A stretch of 35,928 bases of DNA from an uncultured Lachnospiraceae bacterium (GCA_910586355.1 CAJUHJ010000023.1:1-35928), one strand, 5' to 3'; shown: positions 16,322 through 24,992, numbered from the stretch's first letter. Numbers and translations are program-made. The notes: generated by a model from the letters alone, not told the origin.

Positions 16322-17072
16322 ACTTTTTACAAACACAAAAAAAGAGACTCTCAAAGACATTTCACTGACTGTGGAAAAAGGCGAATTTATTTGTATTGTC
16401 GGACCATCTGGATGTGGAAAATCAACGCTATTAAACCTCGTTGCCGGGTTAGACCGCCCGACTTCCGGAAGCATCGTTTTAGACGGTGAAACCGTCACAG
16501 GCCCTGGGGCCGACCGTGTCGTTATGTTTCAGGAAGCCGCGCTTTATCCTTGGCTGAATGTAATGGAAAATGTAATGTTCGGCTTAGAAGCCGCCGGGCA
16601 CTCCAAAGAAGACCAAAAGAAAATTGCAGAAAAATATTTAAAACTTGTCCGTCTCTGGCATTACAAAGATTATCCCATCCATCAAATTTCCGGAGGTATG
16701 AAACAGCGTACCGCCCTTGCAAGGTCACTTGCTTTAGAAAGCAAACTTTTATTAATGGACGAACCGTTTTCTGCTTTAGACAAGCAGACGATTCATATTC
16801 TGCGCGCCGAACTGGAAGAAATCTGGGAAAAGAACCGGAAAACGATTCTCTATGTTACGCACAGTGTTGAAGAAGCCGTCTATTTTGCAGACCGCGTCAT
16901 TGTAATGGCTGAAAATCCGGGAAGGATTAAAGAAATTTTTACCATTCCGCTAAAACGCCCGCGAAACATCGAAGATACGGAATTTGTAACGTTGAGAAAA
17001 GAAATTCTCTCAAAAGTGCAGCTTTCTGCAAAACAAATTTCTGCAGAAGAATTTGATCAAGAGGAGGATTAA
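16293..17072 (+). CDS. ABC transporter ATPase (SsuB/TauB-like)
   Basis: The protein has 259 residues from the ATG at 16293, with GGAGGAAGAAG upstream. A frame open to 16239 lacks a ribosome site. Walker A is GPSGCGKST (residues 37-45), the Q loop is in VVMFQEAALYPWL, the signature is ISGGMKQRTALARSLA, Walker B is LLLMDEPFSALD and the switch His is in YVTHSVEEA. The PW after the Q loop is typical of nitrate/sulfonate/taurine importers. It powers uptake with the adjacent permease and binding protein. Its last residues run four bases short of the permease ATG. Confidence 0.95.
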   Translation: MYLTLNSINKLFTNTKKETLKDISLTVEKGEFICIVGPSGCGKSTLLNLVAGLDRPTSGSIVLDGETVTGPGADRVVMFQEAALYPWLNVMENVMFGLEAAGHSKEDQKKIAEKYLKLVRLWHYKDYPIHQISGGMKQRTALARSLALESKLLLMDEPFSALDKQTIHILRAELEEIWEKNRKTILYVTHSVEEAVYFADRVIVMAENPGRIKEIFTIPLKRPRNIEDTEFVTLRKEILSKVQLSAKQISAEEFDQEED

Positions 17073-17076
17073 GCCC

Positions 17077-17859
17077 ATGAACTTCAAAAAATTAGCTGGA
17101 AACCTTTTATTTTTTATTGGACTGATTCTTCTGTGGCAGCTTTTATATACTGCTGCCTGCGACTGGTTTGACTGGGCAAAACCTTACGCTGTCCCAAATC
17201 CGGTCGGCGTATTTGACTGTATTACTACCCTATTTTCAAATGGAACACTGTCTGCAGCCATTTTAAGCAGTCTTTTACGCGCCCTGATTGGCTTTCTGAT
17301 AGCAATTTTCATCGGAATCATATTAGGAACGCTGATTATTCAGTCTGCTTATCTGGAGCGCAATTTAAAGCCCTTGATTTTAGGCGTACAAACTCTTCCC
17401 AGTATCTGCTGGGTGCCTTTTGCAATCCTCTGGTTCGGGCTGACAGAAAGCGCAATTGTATTTGTCGTCATAATGGGCTCGGCATTCGGAATTGCACTTT
17501 CAATTGAAAGCGGCATTAAAAATATTCCGCCCATCTATATCAAAGCCGCGCAGACAATGGGCGTAAAAAAATTAGCGCTGTACCGCCGCGTTATTTTTCC
17601 GGCAGCGCTTCCGGCTTTTATCTCCGGTTTAAAACAAGGCTGGTCGTTTGCATGGCGCGCCTTAATGTCCGGGGAGGTCATGTCTGCTTCTATTGGTCTT
17701 GGTTATACGTTAATGGTTGGACGCGACCTTGCAGACATCAATCAGGTTATGACAATCATGTTAGTCATTATCGGTATTGGAATTCTCATTGACAAAGGAA
17801 TCTTCTCTCTTCTGGAAAACCATATTTTGCGAAAGAGAGGCCTGTTAGGGCAAAAATAA
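17077..17859 (+). CDS. ABC transporter permease (SsuC/TauC-like)
   Basis: The protein has 260 residues from the ATG at 17077, preceded by GAGGAGG with a nine-base spacer. It shows about six membrane segments of the BPD_transp_1 type. The cytoplasmic EAA-like loop that docks on the ATPase is KAAQTMGVKKLALYRRVIFP followed by AALPAFISGLKQG. SICWVPFAILWFGL and SLLRALIGFLIAIFIG are characteristic of sulfonate/nitrate permeases. It is the third gene of the operon and is followed 14 bases later by the LacI-type regulator. Confidence 0.94.
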   Translation: MNFKKLAGNLLFFIGLILLWQLLYTAACDWFDWAKPYAVPNPVGVFDCITTLFSNGTLSAAILSSLLRALIGFLIAIFIGIILGTLIIQSAYLERNLKPLILGVQTLPSICWVPFAILWFGLTESAIVFVVIMGSAFGIALSIESGIKNIPPIYIKAAQTMGVKKLALYRRVIFPAALPAFISGLKQGWSFAWRALMSGEVMSASIGLGYTLMVGRDLADINQVMTIMLVIIGIGILIDKGIFSLLENHILRKRGLLGQK

Positions 17860-17873
17860 CGAAAGGATAGATT

Positions 17874-18887
17874 ATGTCTATAAAAAAAATTGCAGAATTG
17901 ACCGGCGCTTCTCCTTCCACTGTATCAAGAGTATTAAACCATCCGGATTACCAATGCCAAAATCCTTCTATGACAGAACGAATCCGTCAAACTGCACGAA
18001 AGATGAATTATGTCCCAAACCCAAACGCACGAAATTTAAAACTAGGGGCTATGGCGTCTGAACGCCTGACAAAACGTTATGTCATAGATATTCTTTTGGC
18101 CCGTTACGATTCTCTTGATAAAGACCCGTTTTTTTCTGAATTGTTCCGCTGTATCGAAACAGACCTGCATAAGACAAACTGCAGTATTGGCCAAATTTGG
18201 AATGTCTCAGATATTACCTCAGAAAAACAGGGAGAAAAACAGTCAAAAGCTGACGGCCTGATTATTCTGGGAAAATGTCCATTTGAAATTGTAGACCGCA
18301 TGATTCATCAATTTTCCGGACTTATCGCCATTGACCGCAATCCCATGGATTACAAAATAGACGAAGTAATCTGCAACGGTTCAAAAGCAGCTTTTATGGC
18401 GGTCGATTATTTGATTGGGCTTGGTCATACGAAAATTGCTTACATTGGAGACTGTAATATGGAAGCCCGCTATATGGGTTATTATGAATGTCTTACTTCC
18501 CATAACATTCCGCTGACATACAATTACATTATCCCGACAAACCAGACAAAAGGAGACGGATACCGTGCTTTCCATGAAATCAAATCAAATGACAAGCTGC
18601 CGACCGCGGTTTTTTGCGCAAACGATATTACTGCAATTGGTTTTCTCTCTGCAATGAAGGAAAGCAATGGACGCAAAAGAAAACATATCTATACCCCTGC
18701 GGTTATTTCCATTGATGATATACAGGAAGCCAGCAATATCTCTCCTCTTCTAACGACCGTCCGAATTCCCAAAAAAGATATGGCGCATTTTGCCATACTG
18801 ACTTTATTAGACAGACTGCGCAAAGGACATCGTGAAACTGTCCGCTTAGAACTTCCTTGCCAGTTGATGATACGAGAAACCAGTTAA
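17874..18887 (+). CDS. LacI-family transcriptional regulator
   Basis: The protein has 337 residues. Residues 1-50 are a LacI helix-turn-helix (SIKKIAELTGASPSTVSRVL) with the hinge-type motif NYVPNPNARNLKLG. The rest is a periplasmic-binding-like effector domain: DGLIILGKCP, AFMAVDYLIGLGHTKIAYIG, FCANDITAIGFL, TVRIPKKDMAHFAI. Members usually bind sugars or nucleosides as effectors. Being the last gene of an importer operon, it probably controls it, with the palindrome at 15237-15248 as the candidate operator. A LacI regulator with a NitT/TauT-type importer is unusual and hints that the imported compound is not a simple sulfonate. Confidence 0.93.
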   Translation: MSIKKIAELTGASPSTVSRVLNHPDYQCQNPSMTERIRQTARKMNYVPNPNARNLKLGAMASERLTKRYVIDILLARYDSLDKDPFFSELFRCIETDLHKTNCSIGQIWNVSDITSEKQGEKQSKADGLIILGKCPFEIVDRMIHQFSGLIAIDRNPMDYKIDEVICNGSKAAFMAVDYLIGLGHTKIAYIGDCNMEARYMGYYECLTSHNIPLTYNYIIPTNQTKGDGYRAFHEIKSNDKLPTAVFCANDITAIGFLSAMKESNGRKRKHIYTPAVISIDDIQEASNISPLLTTVRIPKKDMAHFAILTLLDRLRKGHRETVRLELPCQLMIRETS

Positions 18888-18932
18888 ACAATATATTTGT
18901 ATAATACCATAAAAACCGCCAAAATTCTAGAC

Positions 18933-18961
18933 TTGCAGCGTCTGCCTTTTTTGGGTATACT
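18933..18961 (+). promoter_or_regulatory. Promoter upstream of the DUF6323-like gene
   Basis: TTGCAG (18933-18938), a 17-base spacer and TATACT (18956-18961) stand 25 bases before the ATG at 18987. The spacer contains a short GC-rich hairpin (GCAG-CGT-CTGC) followed by six T, possibly a weak terminator for the upstream operon. Confidence 0.65.
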
Positions 18962-18986
18962 ACAAATTCCAAAGGAGGTATTGTAT

Positions 18987-19370
18987 ATGGATGGACAAAA
19001 TTTGTTAGCGTTAATGAACCGGCAGACATGGTTAAAGCAGGTAAAGGACACAAACCAATATACAAAAAAATTTGGGCTCACTTTATCAGAAAAAGATACG
19101 GAGATTTTACTTGCTGAAAAAAACCACCCATTAAAAACAGAACGAAGGGTAGAATTCGGGCCAAGTATTCTGCCGCAAATCATCTTTAAATGGAAAACAG
19201 TTTCTGACATCGAATCGATTGTTCAAAATTGTATAAAGCAATTGACCGACCAGTTTTTCCATAATAACACAGAATTGTATAATTATCTTTGTTGTGAAGC
19301 CCGCAATACGGCGCTTCGAATTCATCTGTGTGAAAGACAAGGAAAACTAAACAACGTTTTCATTTTATAA
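18987..19370 (+). CDS. DUF6323-like small protein of unknown function
   Basis: The protein has 127 residues from the ATG at 18987, which has AAAGGAGG upstream; the frame is open further left but without a ribosome site. It has no signal peptide or membrane segment. The stretch FGLTLSEKDTEILLAE followed by RVEFGPSILPQIIFKW resembles the DUF6323 family known from clostridial genomes, where a larger partner gene (DUF6179, from memory) is often adjacent. No such partner is seen here. Function is unknown. It is on its own promoter between the LacI gene and the CPBP protease. Confidence 0.6.
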   Translation: MDGQNLLALMNRQTWLKQVKDTNQYTKKFGLTLSEKDTEILLAEKNHPLKTERRVEFGPSILPQIIFKWKTVSDIESIVQNCIKQLTDQFFHNNTELYNYLCCEARNTALRIHLCERQGKLNNVFIL

Positions 19371-19373
19371 AAT

Positions 19374-19402
19374 TTGTCTCTTTGGCTCTACTGTGCTATA
19401 AT
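19374..19402 (+). promoter_or_regulatory. Promoter of the CPBP protease gene
   Basis: TTGTCT (19374-19379), a 17-base spacer and a perfect TATAAT (19397-19402) lie 42 bases before the ATG at 19444. Confidence 0.72.
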
Positions 19403-19443
19403 AATAAAATCATTATCATAATACACAAAGGAGCGAAACGATT

Positions 19444-20325
19444 ATGAAAAAAGTTGGATATTTCTTTCTTTGTTTTGTACCACTCATTGCATCCATCTGC
19501 TTACAGTTTGTCGCAGCGATCCCCATTATGGGTATTTGTCTCTTACAAATCTGTTTTTCAAATCTTTTGGAAGGCAGAAAGGTTCCGTATGAAGAATTGA
19601 TTATGCAGTTTTACTCGCAATTTACAAACCAATCTTACGCAATGCTGACTTCTATTGTATTTGCTTTAAGCGGAATTTTATTATATGGAATCTGGTATAC
19701 AAAGCAATTTAAAGGATCTATGCAGATTCCATGGAAAAGTTTCACTAAACCCGGTTTAATCATAGGGATATTACTTTTAGCGCCTGGTTTACAAACGCTT
19801 TCCTCCATCCTGACAACTGTATTTGCCAGCCTTTTTCCAAAGTGGATGGATTTTTATATGGACTTAATGGAAAGCGCCGGATTCTCTTCTTCTTCTCCTT
19901 CTTTGCTTTTACTTATCTATGCTGTCATTTTAGGTCCAATTGAAGAAGAACTCACATTCCGGGGCGTTATCCTTTCTTCCGCAAAAAAAGCCCTGCCGTT
20001 TTGGGCAGCCAATTTTCTTCAGGCTCTTTTATTTGGCATTTTCCATATGAATCTGATACAGGGAATTTATGCTTTTTGCATTGGTTTATTTTTGGGTTAT
20101 ATCTGCGAAAGAGGATGTTCCATCTGGCTATCCATCTTTTTGCATATTATATTTAATTTCTGGGGCACCTGCATTTCCACCCAGGGTACCATTTTAGAAA
20201 ACCCAATCGTTGCCATTTTGTACTTTTTGTTTTCTATTCTCTTTGGAATCCTTGGTTTATTTCTATTTCACAAAAATACTTCTTCTAAAAATGTTAAACA
20301 TTTCCATGAAGTTTCCGATATGTAA
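19444..20325 (+). CDS. CPBP-family (Abi/CAAX-like) intramembrane metalloprotease
   Basis: The protein has 293 residues with about eight membrane segments. The catalytic signatures are all present: the glutamate pair and Arg in GPIEEELTFRGVIL, the His in LLFGIFHMNLIQG and the His/Asn in IFLHIIFNFWG. The family includes Rce1-like prenyl-protein proteases and bacterial proteins linked to bacteriocin self-immunity or peptide-signal processing. The substrate is not indicated here. AAAGGAG precedes the ATG. It ends shortly before a strong terminator, so it is a single-gene unit with its own promoter. Confidence 0.9.
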   Translation: MKKVGYFFLCFVPLIASICLQFVAAIPIMGICLLQICFSNLLEGRKVPYEELIMQFYSQFTNQSYAMLTSIVFALSGILLYGIWYTKQFKGSMQIPWKSFTKPGLIIGILLLAPGLQTLSSILTTVFASLFPKWMDFYMDLMESAGFSSSSPSLLLLIYAVILGPIEEELTFRGVILSSAKKALPFWAANFLQALLFGIFHMNLIQGIYAFCIGLFLGYICERGCSIWLSIFLHIIFNFWGTCISTQGTILENPIVAILYFLFSILFGILGLFLFHKNTSSKNVKHFHEVSDM

Positions 20326-20360
20326 TGTGAATGCATTCAAAATTTCTTAATGGAGCCATG

Positions 20361-20411
20361 GACGGTAGTTTAAGAAAATGGATTTTCTTAAGTCTGCCGT
20401 CTTTTTTATTT
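20361..20411 (+). terminator. Terminator after the CPBP protease gene
   Basis: An almost complete stem of about 19 pairs joins GACGGTAG...AAGAAAAT (from 20361) with ATTTTCTTAAG...GCCGTC (to 20401) around a GG loop. It is followed by TTTTTTATTT. The length and T run fit a rho-independent terminator. Confidence 0.85.
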
Positions 20412-20465
20412 CATTTTACAGGGAAGCAAATTGAAATAACGGCACACAATACAGGAGGAGTTTAC

Positions 20466-21566
20466 ATGATTATTCAATCAAGTAATGTGGCTATGGCGTC
20501 CCGGCGCAGTTACAGCCGCACAACTGCTGTCTCTTCTTCCCTTACTACATGGGGCAGCGGGTTTATGAAAAAACGCAATGTACAAATGATACAGCATTAC
20601 AGCGAAGAATCGGACTTAGGCAAAGGAAACTCCAAACATACGGGAACTGGAAATGATCTGCTTCATCAATTTAAACAAGCCCAAAGCATTGGCAGCCCGG
20701 TATCTATTACAAAACGGCAGACTCCGGATGCACATACCATTAAAGCACAGTCACTAAATTATCTTTTGATGGTGCTTTTTGGAAAAAATGGAAATCCCAG
20801 GGATTCATTTATCAGCAGTATCACAGGACAGCCTTCTATGAGCCAGGCCGCCGGAGGAACCTATTCAGAATATAGTTATCACTATGAAGAAGAAGAAACT
20901 ACGTTTTCTACAAAAGGCACTGTCAAAACTTCGGATGGACGTGAAATTGACTTCAATCTTTCTATGACTATGAGCCGTTCGTTTGAAGAAGAATATGCCG
21001 GAAGCGTAAATTTTGGCGCGGCGTTAAACCAGGCCGCCCTCTGTGATCCTCTGGTGATCAATTTAAATACGGCGTCTGCACAAGTTTCCGACCAGAAATT
21101 CTATTTTGATTTGGACGCAGACGGAACATTAGATGAGATTTCAAATTTAGCTGCCGGAAGTGGATTTTTGGCGCTTGATTTGAATGGAGACGGCAAAATT
21201 AACGACGGAAGCGAATTATTTGGCGCCAAAAGCGGAGATGGATTTGCAGACCTTGCAAAATACGACTCAGACGGAAACGGATGGATTGATGAAAATGATC
21301 CGATTTTTGATAAACTGCGTATCTGGACAAAAGACAGTTCTGGAAAAGACGTACTGTGCGCAATCGGAAAAGCTGGAATTGGCGCAATCTATCTCGGCAA
21401 TGCACAAACAGATTTCGCATTGAATTCCAAACAGAATAATTCCACAAACGCCCTTGTCCGAAAGACAGGAATTTTTCTCTATGAAAACGGAAGCGCCGGC
21501 ACGGTACAGCATTTAGATATGGCAAAATCTTCGGGCAAAACTTACCAGCACAACCGAATCAAATAA
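20466..21566 (+). CDS. EF-hand-like calcium-loop protein of unknown function
   Basis: The protein has 366 residues from the ATG at 20466, with AGGAGG nine bases upstream; the frame extends left to 20331 but overlaps the terminator. There is no signal peptide and no membrane segment. Residues about 215-300 hold several acidic loops of the D-x-[DN]-G-[DN]-G type: FDLDADGTLDEI, ALDLNGDGKINDGSELFG, KYDSDGNGWIDENDPIF, KLRIW. The combination GDGKINDGSELFG...LRIW is the module seen next to RTX or haemolysin-type repeats in large secreted proteins. Here it is alone and apparently cytoplasmic, or exported by a route not visible. The N-terminal 150 residues are low-complexity, polar and not recognised. 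It is a single-gene unit closed by the hairpin at 21576. Confidence 0.75.
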   Translation: MIIQSSNVAMASRRSYSRTTAVSSSLTTWGSGFMKKRNVQMIQHYSEESDLGKGNSKHTGTGNDLLHQFKQAQSIGSPVSITKRQTPDAHTIKAQSLNYLLMVLFGKNGNPRDSFISSITGQPSMSQAAGGTYSEYSYHYEEEETTFSTKGTVKTSDGREIDFNLSMTMSRSFEEEYAGSVNFGAALNQAALCDPLVINLNTASAQVSDQKFYFDLDADGTLDEISNLAAGSGFLALDLNGDGKINDGSELFGAKSGDGFADLAKYDSDGNGWIDENDPIFDKLRIWTKDSSGKDVLCAIGKAGIGAIYLGNAQTDFALNSKQNNSTNALVRKTGIFLYENGSAGTVQHLDMAKSSGKTYQHNRIK

Positions 21567-21575
21567 CTGAACAAG

Positions 21576-21600
21576 AGCGGACATATTTTTGTCCGCTTTT
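21576..21600 (+). terminator. Terminator after the EF-hand-like gene
   Basis: AGCGGAC (21576-21582) pairs with GTCCGCT (21591-21597) across an AT-only loop, followed by TTTCACATTTT. It separates the convergent Uma2 gene. The reverse orientation lacks a good T run. Confidence 0.75.
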
Positions 21601-21616
21601 CACATTTTAGCTGTTA

Positions 21617-22171
21617 TCAATCTACATTTTCAAAAATATCCCTTAACTGCATTTGAATATGCGGAAACTCCTTTAAAGTAATTACCGTCTCTGCATTGTA
21701 ATGCTCATCTTCCCGATCTGCCTGCAGCAGATAACTATATTCCAACTCATATGTTCCATTTTTCAGATAATATATTTCCAGAGATCCTTGAGGTGATACA
21801 ATCCAATATTCTTCTACACCCGCCTTCTCATAAATATCTTTTTTCTCTGTTTTATCTTTTTTTGCAGTAGACGGGCTTAAAGTTTCAACAATAAATTTGG
21901 GAACTCCGCTATAACATCCGCCCTTTAAATGCTTTCTGTCACAAACAATCATAATATCCGGACACACATAATCATCATTTACCTTTGGCTGATATTTAAA
22001 ATCTAAATTTTCCATAAACACAAGGCAAACACTGTTTTTTAATCCCTGTTTTATGATACTGTGAATGTTGCCATTGACAATTCCATGCCGGAAATTAGCA
22101 GCCGGTGACATATCATAAATGACACCATTCATTTTCTCCTGTTTCCTATGCTCTCTTTCTGCAAACCCCAT
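21617..22171 (-). CDS. Uma2-family restriction-endonuclease-fold protein
   Basis: The protein has 184 residues from the ATG at 22171, which has GAGG nine bases upstream. A longer frame (to 22309) would run through a good promoter and lacks a ribosome site. The PD-(D/E)xK core is visible: CPDIMIVC, then FIVETLSPSTAKKDKTEKK and IYEKAGVEEYWIV, with the Asp, Glu and Lys in the expected order. The N-terminal part has MSPAANFRHGIVNGNIHSII, also typical. Uma2 proteins are common, often in many copies, and their role (nuclease or mobile-element associated) is poorly known. Length and motifs suggest it is intact. Confidence 0.88.
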   Translation of the reverse strand: MGFAEREHRKQEKMNGVIYDMSPAANFRHGIVNGNIHSIIKQGLKNSVCLVFMENLDFKYQPKVNDDYVCPDIMIVCDRKHLKGGCYSGVPKFIVETLSPSTAKKDKTEKKDIYEKAGVEEYWIVSPQGSLEIYYLKNGTYELEYSYLLQADREDEHYNAETVITLKEFPHIQMQLRDIFENVD

Positions 22172-22214
22172 ACATTTACACCTCATCAAATAAAGATACA
22201 TCTCAGATAATTCG

Positions 22215-22243
22215 ATTATAACATTCAAATTGATTCCATGCAA
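22215..22243 (-). promoter_or_regulatory. Promoter of the Uma2 gene
   Basis: TTGCAT (22243-22238), a 17-base spacer and a perfect TATAAT (22220-22215) stand about 45 bases before the ATG at 22171. Confidence 0.7.
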
Positions 22244-22340
22244 TGATTTCCATCCTTGTCTCCTCTCATACAAAAAAATGAATGTCATCCCAAATACCCG
22301 GAATAACATCCATCTTTTTCAGCTAAGCTATCTGAAATTC

Positions 22341-22487
22341 TTATTCATCGCCCAAATGAGCCAAAATCATTTGCAGCTGATCCATCAGCAGCTTATCTTT
22401 CTTGACTAAATCCTCGTGCTCACGAATCAGATTTTCTTTTTCGTGCATTAACTCCTTGACTCTCTCAATTACTTCTACTCGTTTCAT
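22341..22487 (-). CDS. Small coiled-coil protein, 48 residues, unknown function
   Basis: A short frame from the ATG at 22487 to a TAA at 22341 encodes 48 residues, nearly all charged or hydrophobic in a helical pattern: VEVIERVKELMHEKENLI, then EHEDLVKKDKLLMDQLQM. GGGAGG lies ten bases before the ATG, which argues that it is translated. The heptad spacing of Val, Ile and Leu suggests a coiled coil. It begins 36 bases after the glycogen phosphorylase stop with no promoter or terminator in between, so it would be made by read-through. The Uma2 gene follows on its own promoter. I do not recognise a family. Confidence 0.6.
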   Translation of the reverse strand: MKRVEVIERVKELMHEKENLIREHEDLVKKDKLLMDQLQMILAHLGDE

Positions 22488-22523
22488 ACCGTAAAACCTC
22501 CCGTCTATGATTTTTAAATATTC

Positions 22524-24992
22524 TTACATTACCCCTTCTTCTACCTCCAACTTATCCAAATGCCAGATGTCATCCACATACTCCTGAATCGTCCGGTCGG
22601 ATGAGAACTTTCCGGCAAAAGCTGTATTTAAAATTGCCATTTTAGCCCAGCGTTTCTGATCTTTATATGCTTCTTCCACTTCTTTTTGCGCCTGTGCATA
22701 AGAATTAAAATCTGCCAGGATAAAATAAGTGTCAGCATATCTTGTGCTTTGCGTATTTAACAGAGAATTATACAATTCACGGAATAACTCACTATTTTGC
22801 GGAGAATAAAAACCGTTGATTAACTGCATCAATACCTTGCGGATATCCTGGTCGTTATTAAATATCTGCATTGGATTATAATCCCTGTTCCTCTCATGGG
22901 CAATGACTTCATCTGAACTCATACCAAAAATAAACATATTTTCTTTGCCCACTTCTTCTAACATCTCAACGTTTGCCCCATCCATTGTACCAATTGTAAC
23001 CGCGCCGTTTAACATAAACTTCATATTGCCCGTTCCGGATGCTTCCTTGCTGGCTGTTGAAATCTGCTCGCTGACGTCTGCTGCCGCAAAAATCCATTCT
23101 GCATTGGATACCCGGTAATCTTCGATGAATACTACTTTAATCTTGCCGTTAATGCTTCTGTCATTGTTGATAACCTCAGCAACACTATTGATTAATTTTA
23201 TTGTCAATTTCGCAATCTTATAACCTGCTGCAGCTTTCGCTCCAAAAATAAATGTCCTTGGATAAAATTCACGGTCCGGATGCTCTTTTAACTCATTATA
23301 CAAATACATAATATGGAGTATATTTAAAAGCTGTCTCTTATATTCATGGAGACGTTTTACCTGTACGTCAAAAATAGAGCGTGGGTCTACGTCAATTCCA
23401 TTGTGTTCTTTGATATATTTTGCCAGACGAAGTTTATTCTGATATTTAATATTCATAAACTCATGCTGCGCTTTTTCATCTTCTGCATAGAGAGCTAATT
23501 TCTTAATTTTGCTCAAATCCGTAATCCAATCTTCCCCGATATGGTCTGTTACCCATGAAGCTAAAAGCTGATTGCCATGCAGTAAGAAACGCCTCTGCGT
23601 AATACCGTTTGTTTTATTGTTGAATTTATCCGGATACATCTCATAAAAATCTTTTAATTCCTGATTTTTTAAGATTTCCGTATGCAGCCTTGCTACGCCG
23701 TTGACAGAATGTCCCGCTGCGATTGCAAGATGCGCCATTTTCACCTGTCCATTATAGATAATGGCCATACGTTCTACTTTTCCGTTATCACCAGGATACT
23801 GCTGCTGAATCTGTATAATAAACCTGCGGTTGATTTCTTCTACAATCTGGTAAATTCTTGGAAGCAGCCTTGAGAAAATCTCAATCGGCCATTTTTCCAA
23901 TGCTTCCGCCATTATGGTATGATTGGTATATGCGCATACCTTAGTTGTAATATCCCATGCGTCTTCCCACTGCAGTTCCTCTTCATCAACCAGATAACGC
24001 ATAAGCTCTGCAACAGCAACGGTAGGATGCGTATCGTTCAGCTGGAAAGCCACCTTCTTTGGAAGGTCATGTATATCAGAATGATTCTTCTTAAATCTTG
24101 CAACTGCACGCTGTACGCTTGCAGATACAAAGAAATACTGTTGTTTTAAACGAAGCTCCTTGCCTGCGATATGGTTGTCATTCGGATAAAGCACTTCTAC
24201 TAAATTTTTTGCAAGATTTTCCTGCTCAACTGCTTTATGATAGTCTCCTTTATCAAAAGAATCCAATTCAAAACACTCTGCCGGCTCTGCGTCCCAAATC
24301 ATCAATGTATTGACAACATGGTTGTTGTAACCTAAAATCGGCATATCGTAAGGTACTGCGCGCACAGACTGATAACCTTCCTGGATAAATTTCATTCTGC
24401 CGTCCGGTGTGTTGGCAGCGCGTACATATCCGCCGAATTTTACCTCGTACGTATATTCCGGTCTTCTTAACTCAAATGGATAGCCGTCTTTTAACCAGTT
24501 ATCTGGTACTTCAATCTGAAATCCGTCTTCAATCTTCTGTTTAAACATACCGTAACGGTAACGGATACCACAGCCGTATGCTGCATATCCCAGTGTAGAC
24601 AAAGACTCCATAAAGCAGGCTGCCAAACGCCCCAGACCGCCGTTGCCTAAAGCCGGATCCGGTTCTTCATCTTCAATGGCGTTTAAATTCAAGCCGATTT
24701 CTTCTAACGCTTCCGCTACCGGCTGATAAATCGTCATATTAATCAAGTTGTTTCCCAGTGCACGTCCCATCAAAAATTCCATAGACATATAATATACGAC
24801 TTTCGGGTCATCCTTTTTCATTGTCTGCTGGGTTTCCATCCACTGATTGATTACTTCGTCTTTTACCGTATGGGATACTGCCTGAAAAATCTCCTGCTGA
24901 CTTGCCTCGTCTAACGTCTTACGGAAAAGTGTCCTTATATTATCTTTTACCTCTTTTTTGAACTGTTCCTTATCAAATACTATCTTTTTCAA
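22524..24992 (-). CDS. glgP: Glycogen/maltodextrin phosphorylase
   Basis: The protein has 822 residues, the usual length for the family. It removes glucose 1-phosphate from the ends of alpha-1,4 glucans using pyridoxal phosphate. Landmarks: YYMSMEFLMGRALGNNLIN, DPALGNGGLGRLAACFMES, QLNDTHPTVAVAELMR, and the cofactor lysine in EASGTGNMKFMLNGAVTIG with TMDGANVEM after it. The start is a TTG at 24992. Its ribosome site AAGGAGGAG is encoded in the last codons of ileS, and the TTG overlaps the ileS TGA by four bases (TTGA). It is therefore coupled to the synthetase gene. No other glycogen genes lie in the window. Confidence 0.97.
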   Translation of the reverse strand: MKKIVFDKEQFKKEVKDNIRTLFRKTLDEASQQEIFQAVSHTVKDEVINQWMETQQTMKKDDPKVVYYMSMEFLMGRALGNNLINMTIYQPVAEALEEIGLNLNAIEDEEPDPALGNGGLGRLAACFMESLSTLGYAAYGCGIRYRYGMFKQKIEDGFQIEVPDNWLKDGYPFELRRPEYTYEVKFGGYVRAANTPDGRMKFIQEGYQSVRAVPYDMPILGYNNHVVNTLMIWDAEPAECFELDSFDKGDYHKAVEQENLAKNLVEVLYPNDNHIAGKELRLKQQYFFVSASVQRAVARFKKNHSDIHDLPKKVAFQLNDTHPTVAVAELMRYLVDEEELQWEDAWDITTKVCAYTNHTIMAEALEKWPIEIFSRLLPRIYQIVEEINRRFIIQIQQQYPGDNGKVERMAIIYNGQVKMAHLAIAAGHSVNGVARLHTEILKNQELKDFYEMYPDKFNNKTNGITQRRFLLHGNQLLASWVTDHIGEDWITDLSKIKKLALYAEDEKAQHEFMNIKYQNKLRLAKYIKEHNGIDVDPRSIFDVQVKRLHEYKRQLLNILHIMYLYNELKEHPDREFYPRTFIFGAKAAAGYKIAKLTIKLINSVAEVINNDRSINGKIKVVFIEDYRVSNAEWIFAAADVSEQISTASKEASGTGNMKFMLNGAVTIGTMDGANVEMLEEVGKENMFIFGMSSDEVIAHERNRDYNPMQIFNNDQDIRKVLMQLINGFYSPQNSELFRELYNSLLNTQSTRYADTYFILADFNSYAQAQKEVEEAYKDQKRWAKMAILNTAFAGKFSSDRTIQEYVDDIWHLDKLEVEEGVM

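Noticed and set aside
20328..20339. Perfect palindrome TGAATGCATTCA after the CPBP gene
   Set aside because: It overlaps the gene's end region just before the terminator, has no promoter beside it and no second copy seen; probably chance.
22172..22309. N-terminal extension of the Uma2 protein, and a 16-codon frame with a ribosome site near 22265
   Set aside because: The extension runs through the promoter and lacks a ribosome site. The short frame overlaps the -35 and -10 boxes and is not supported further.
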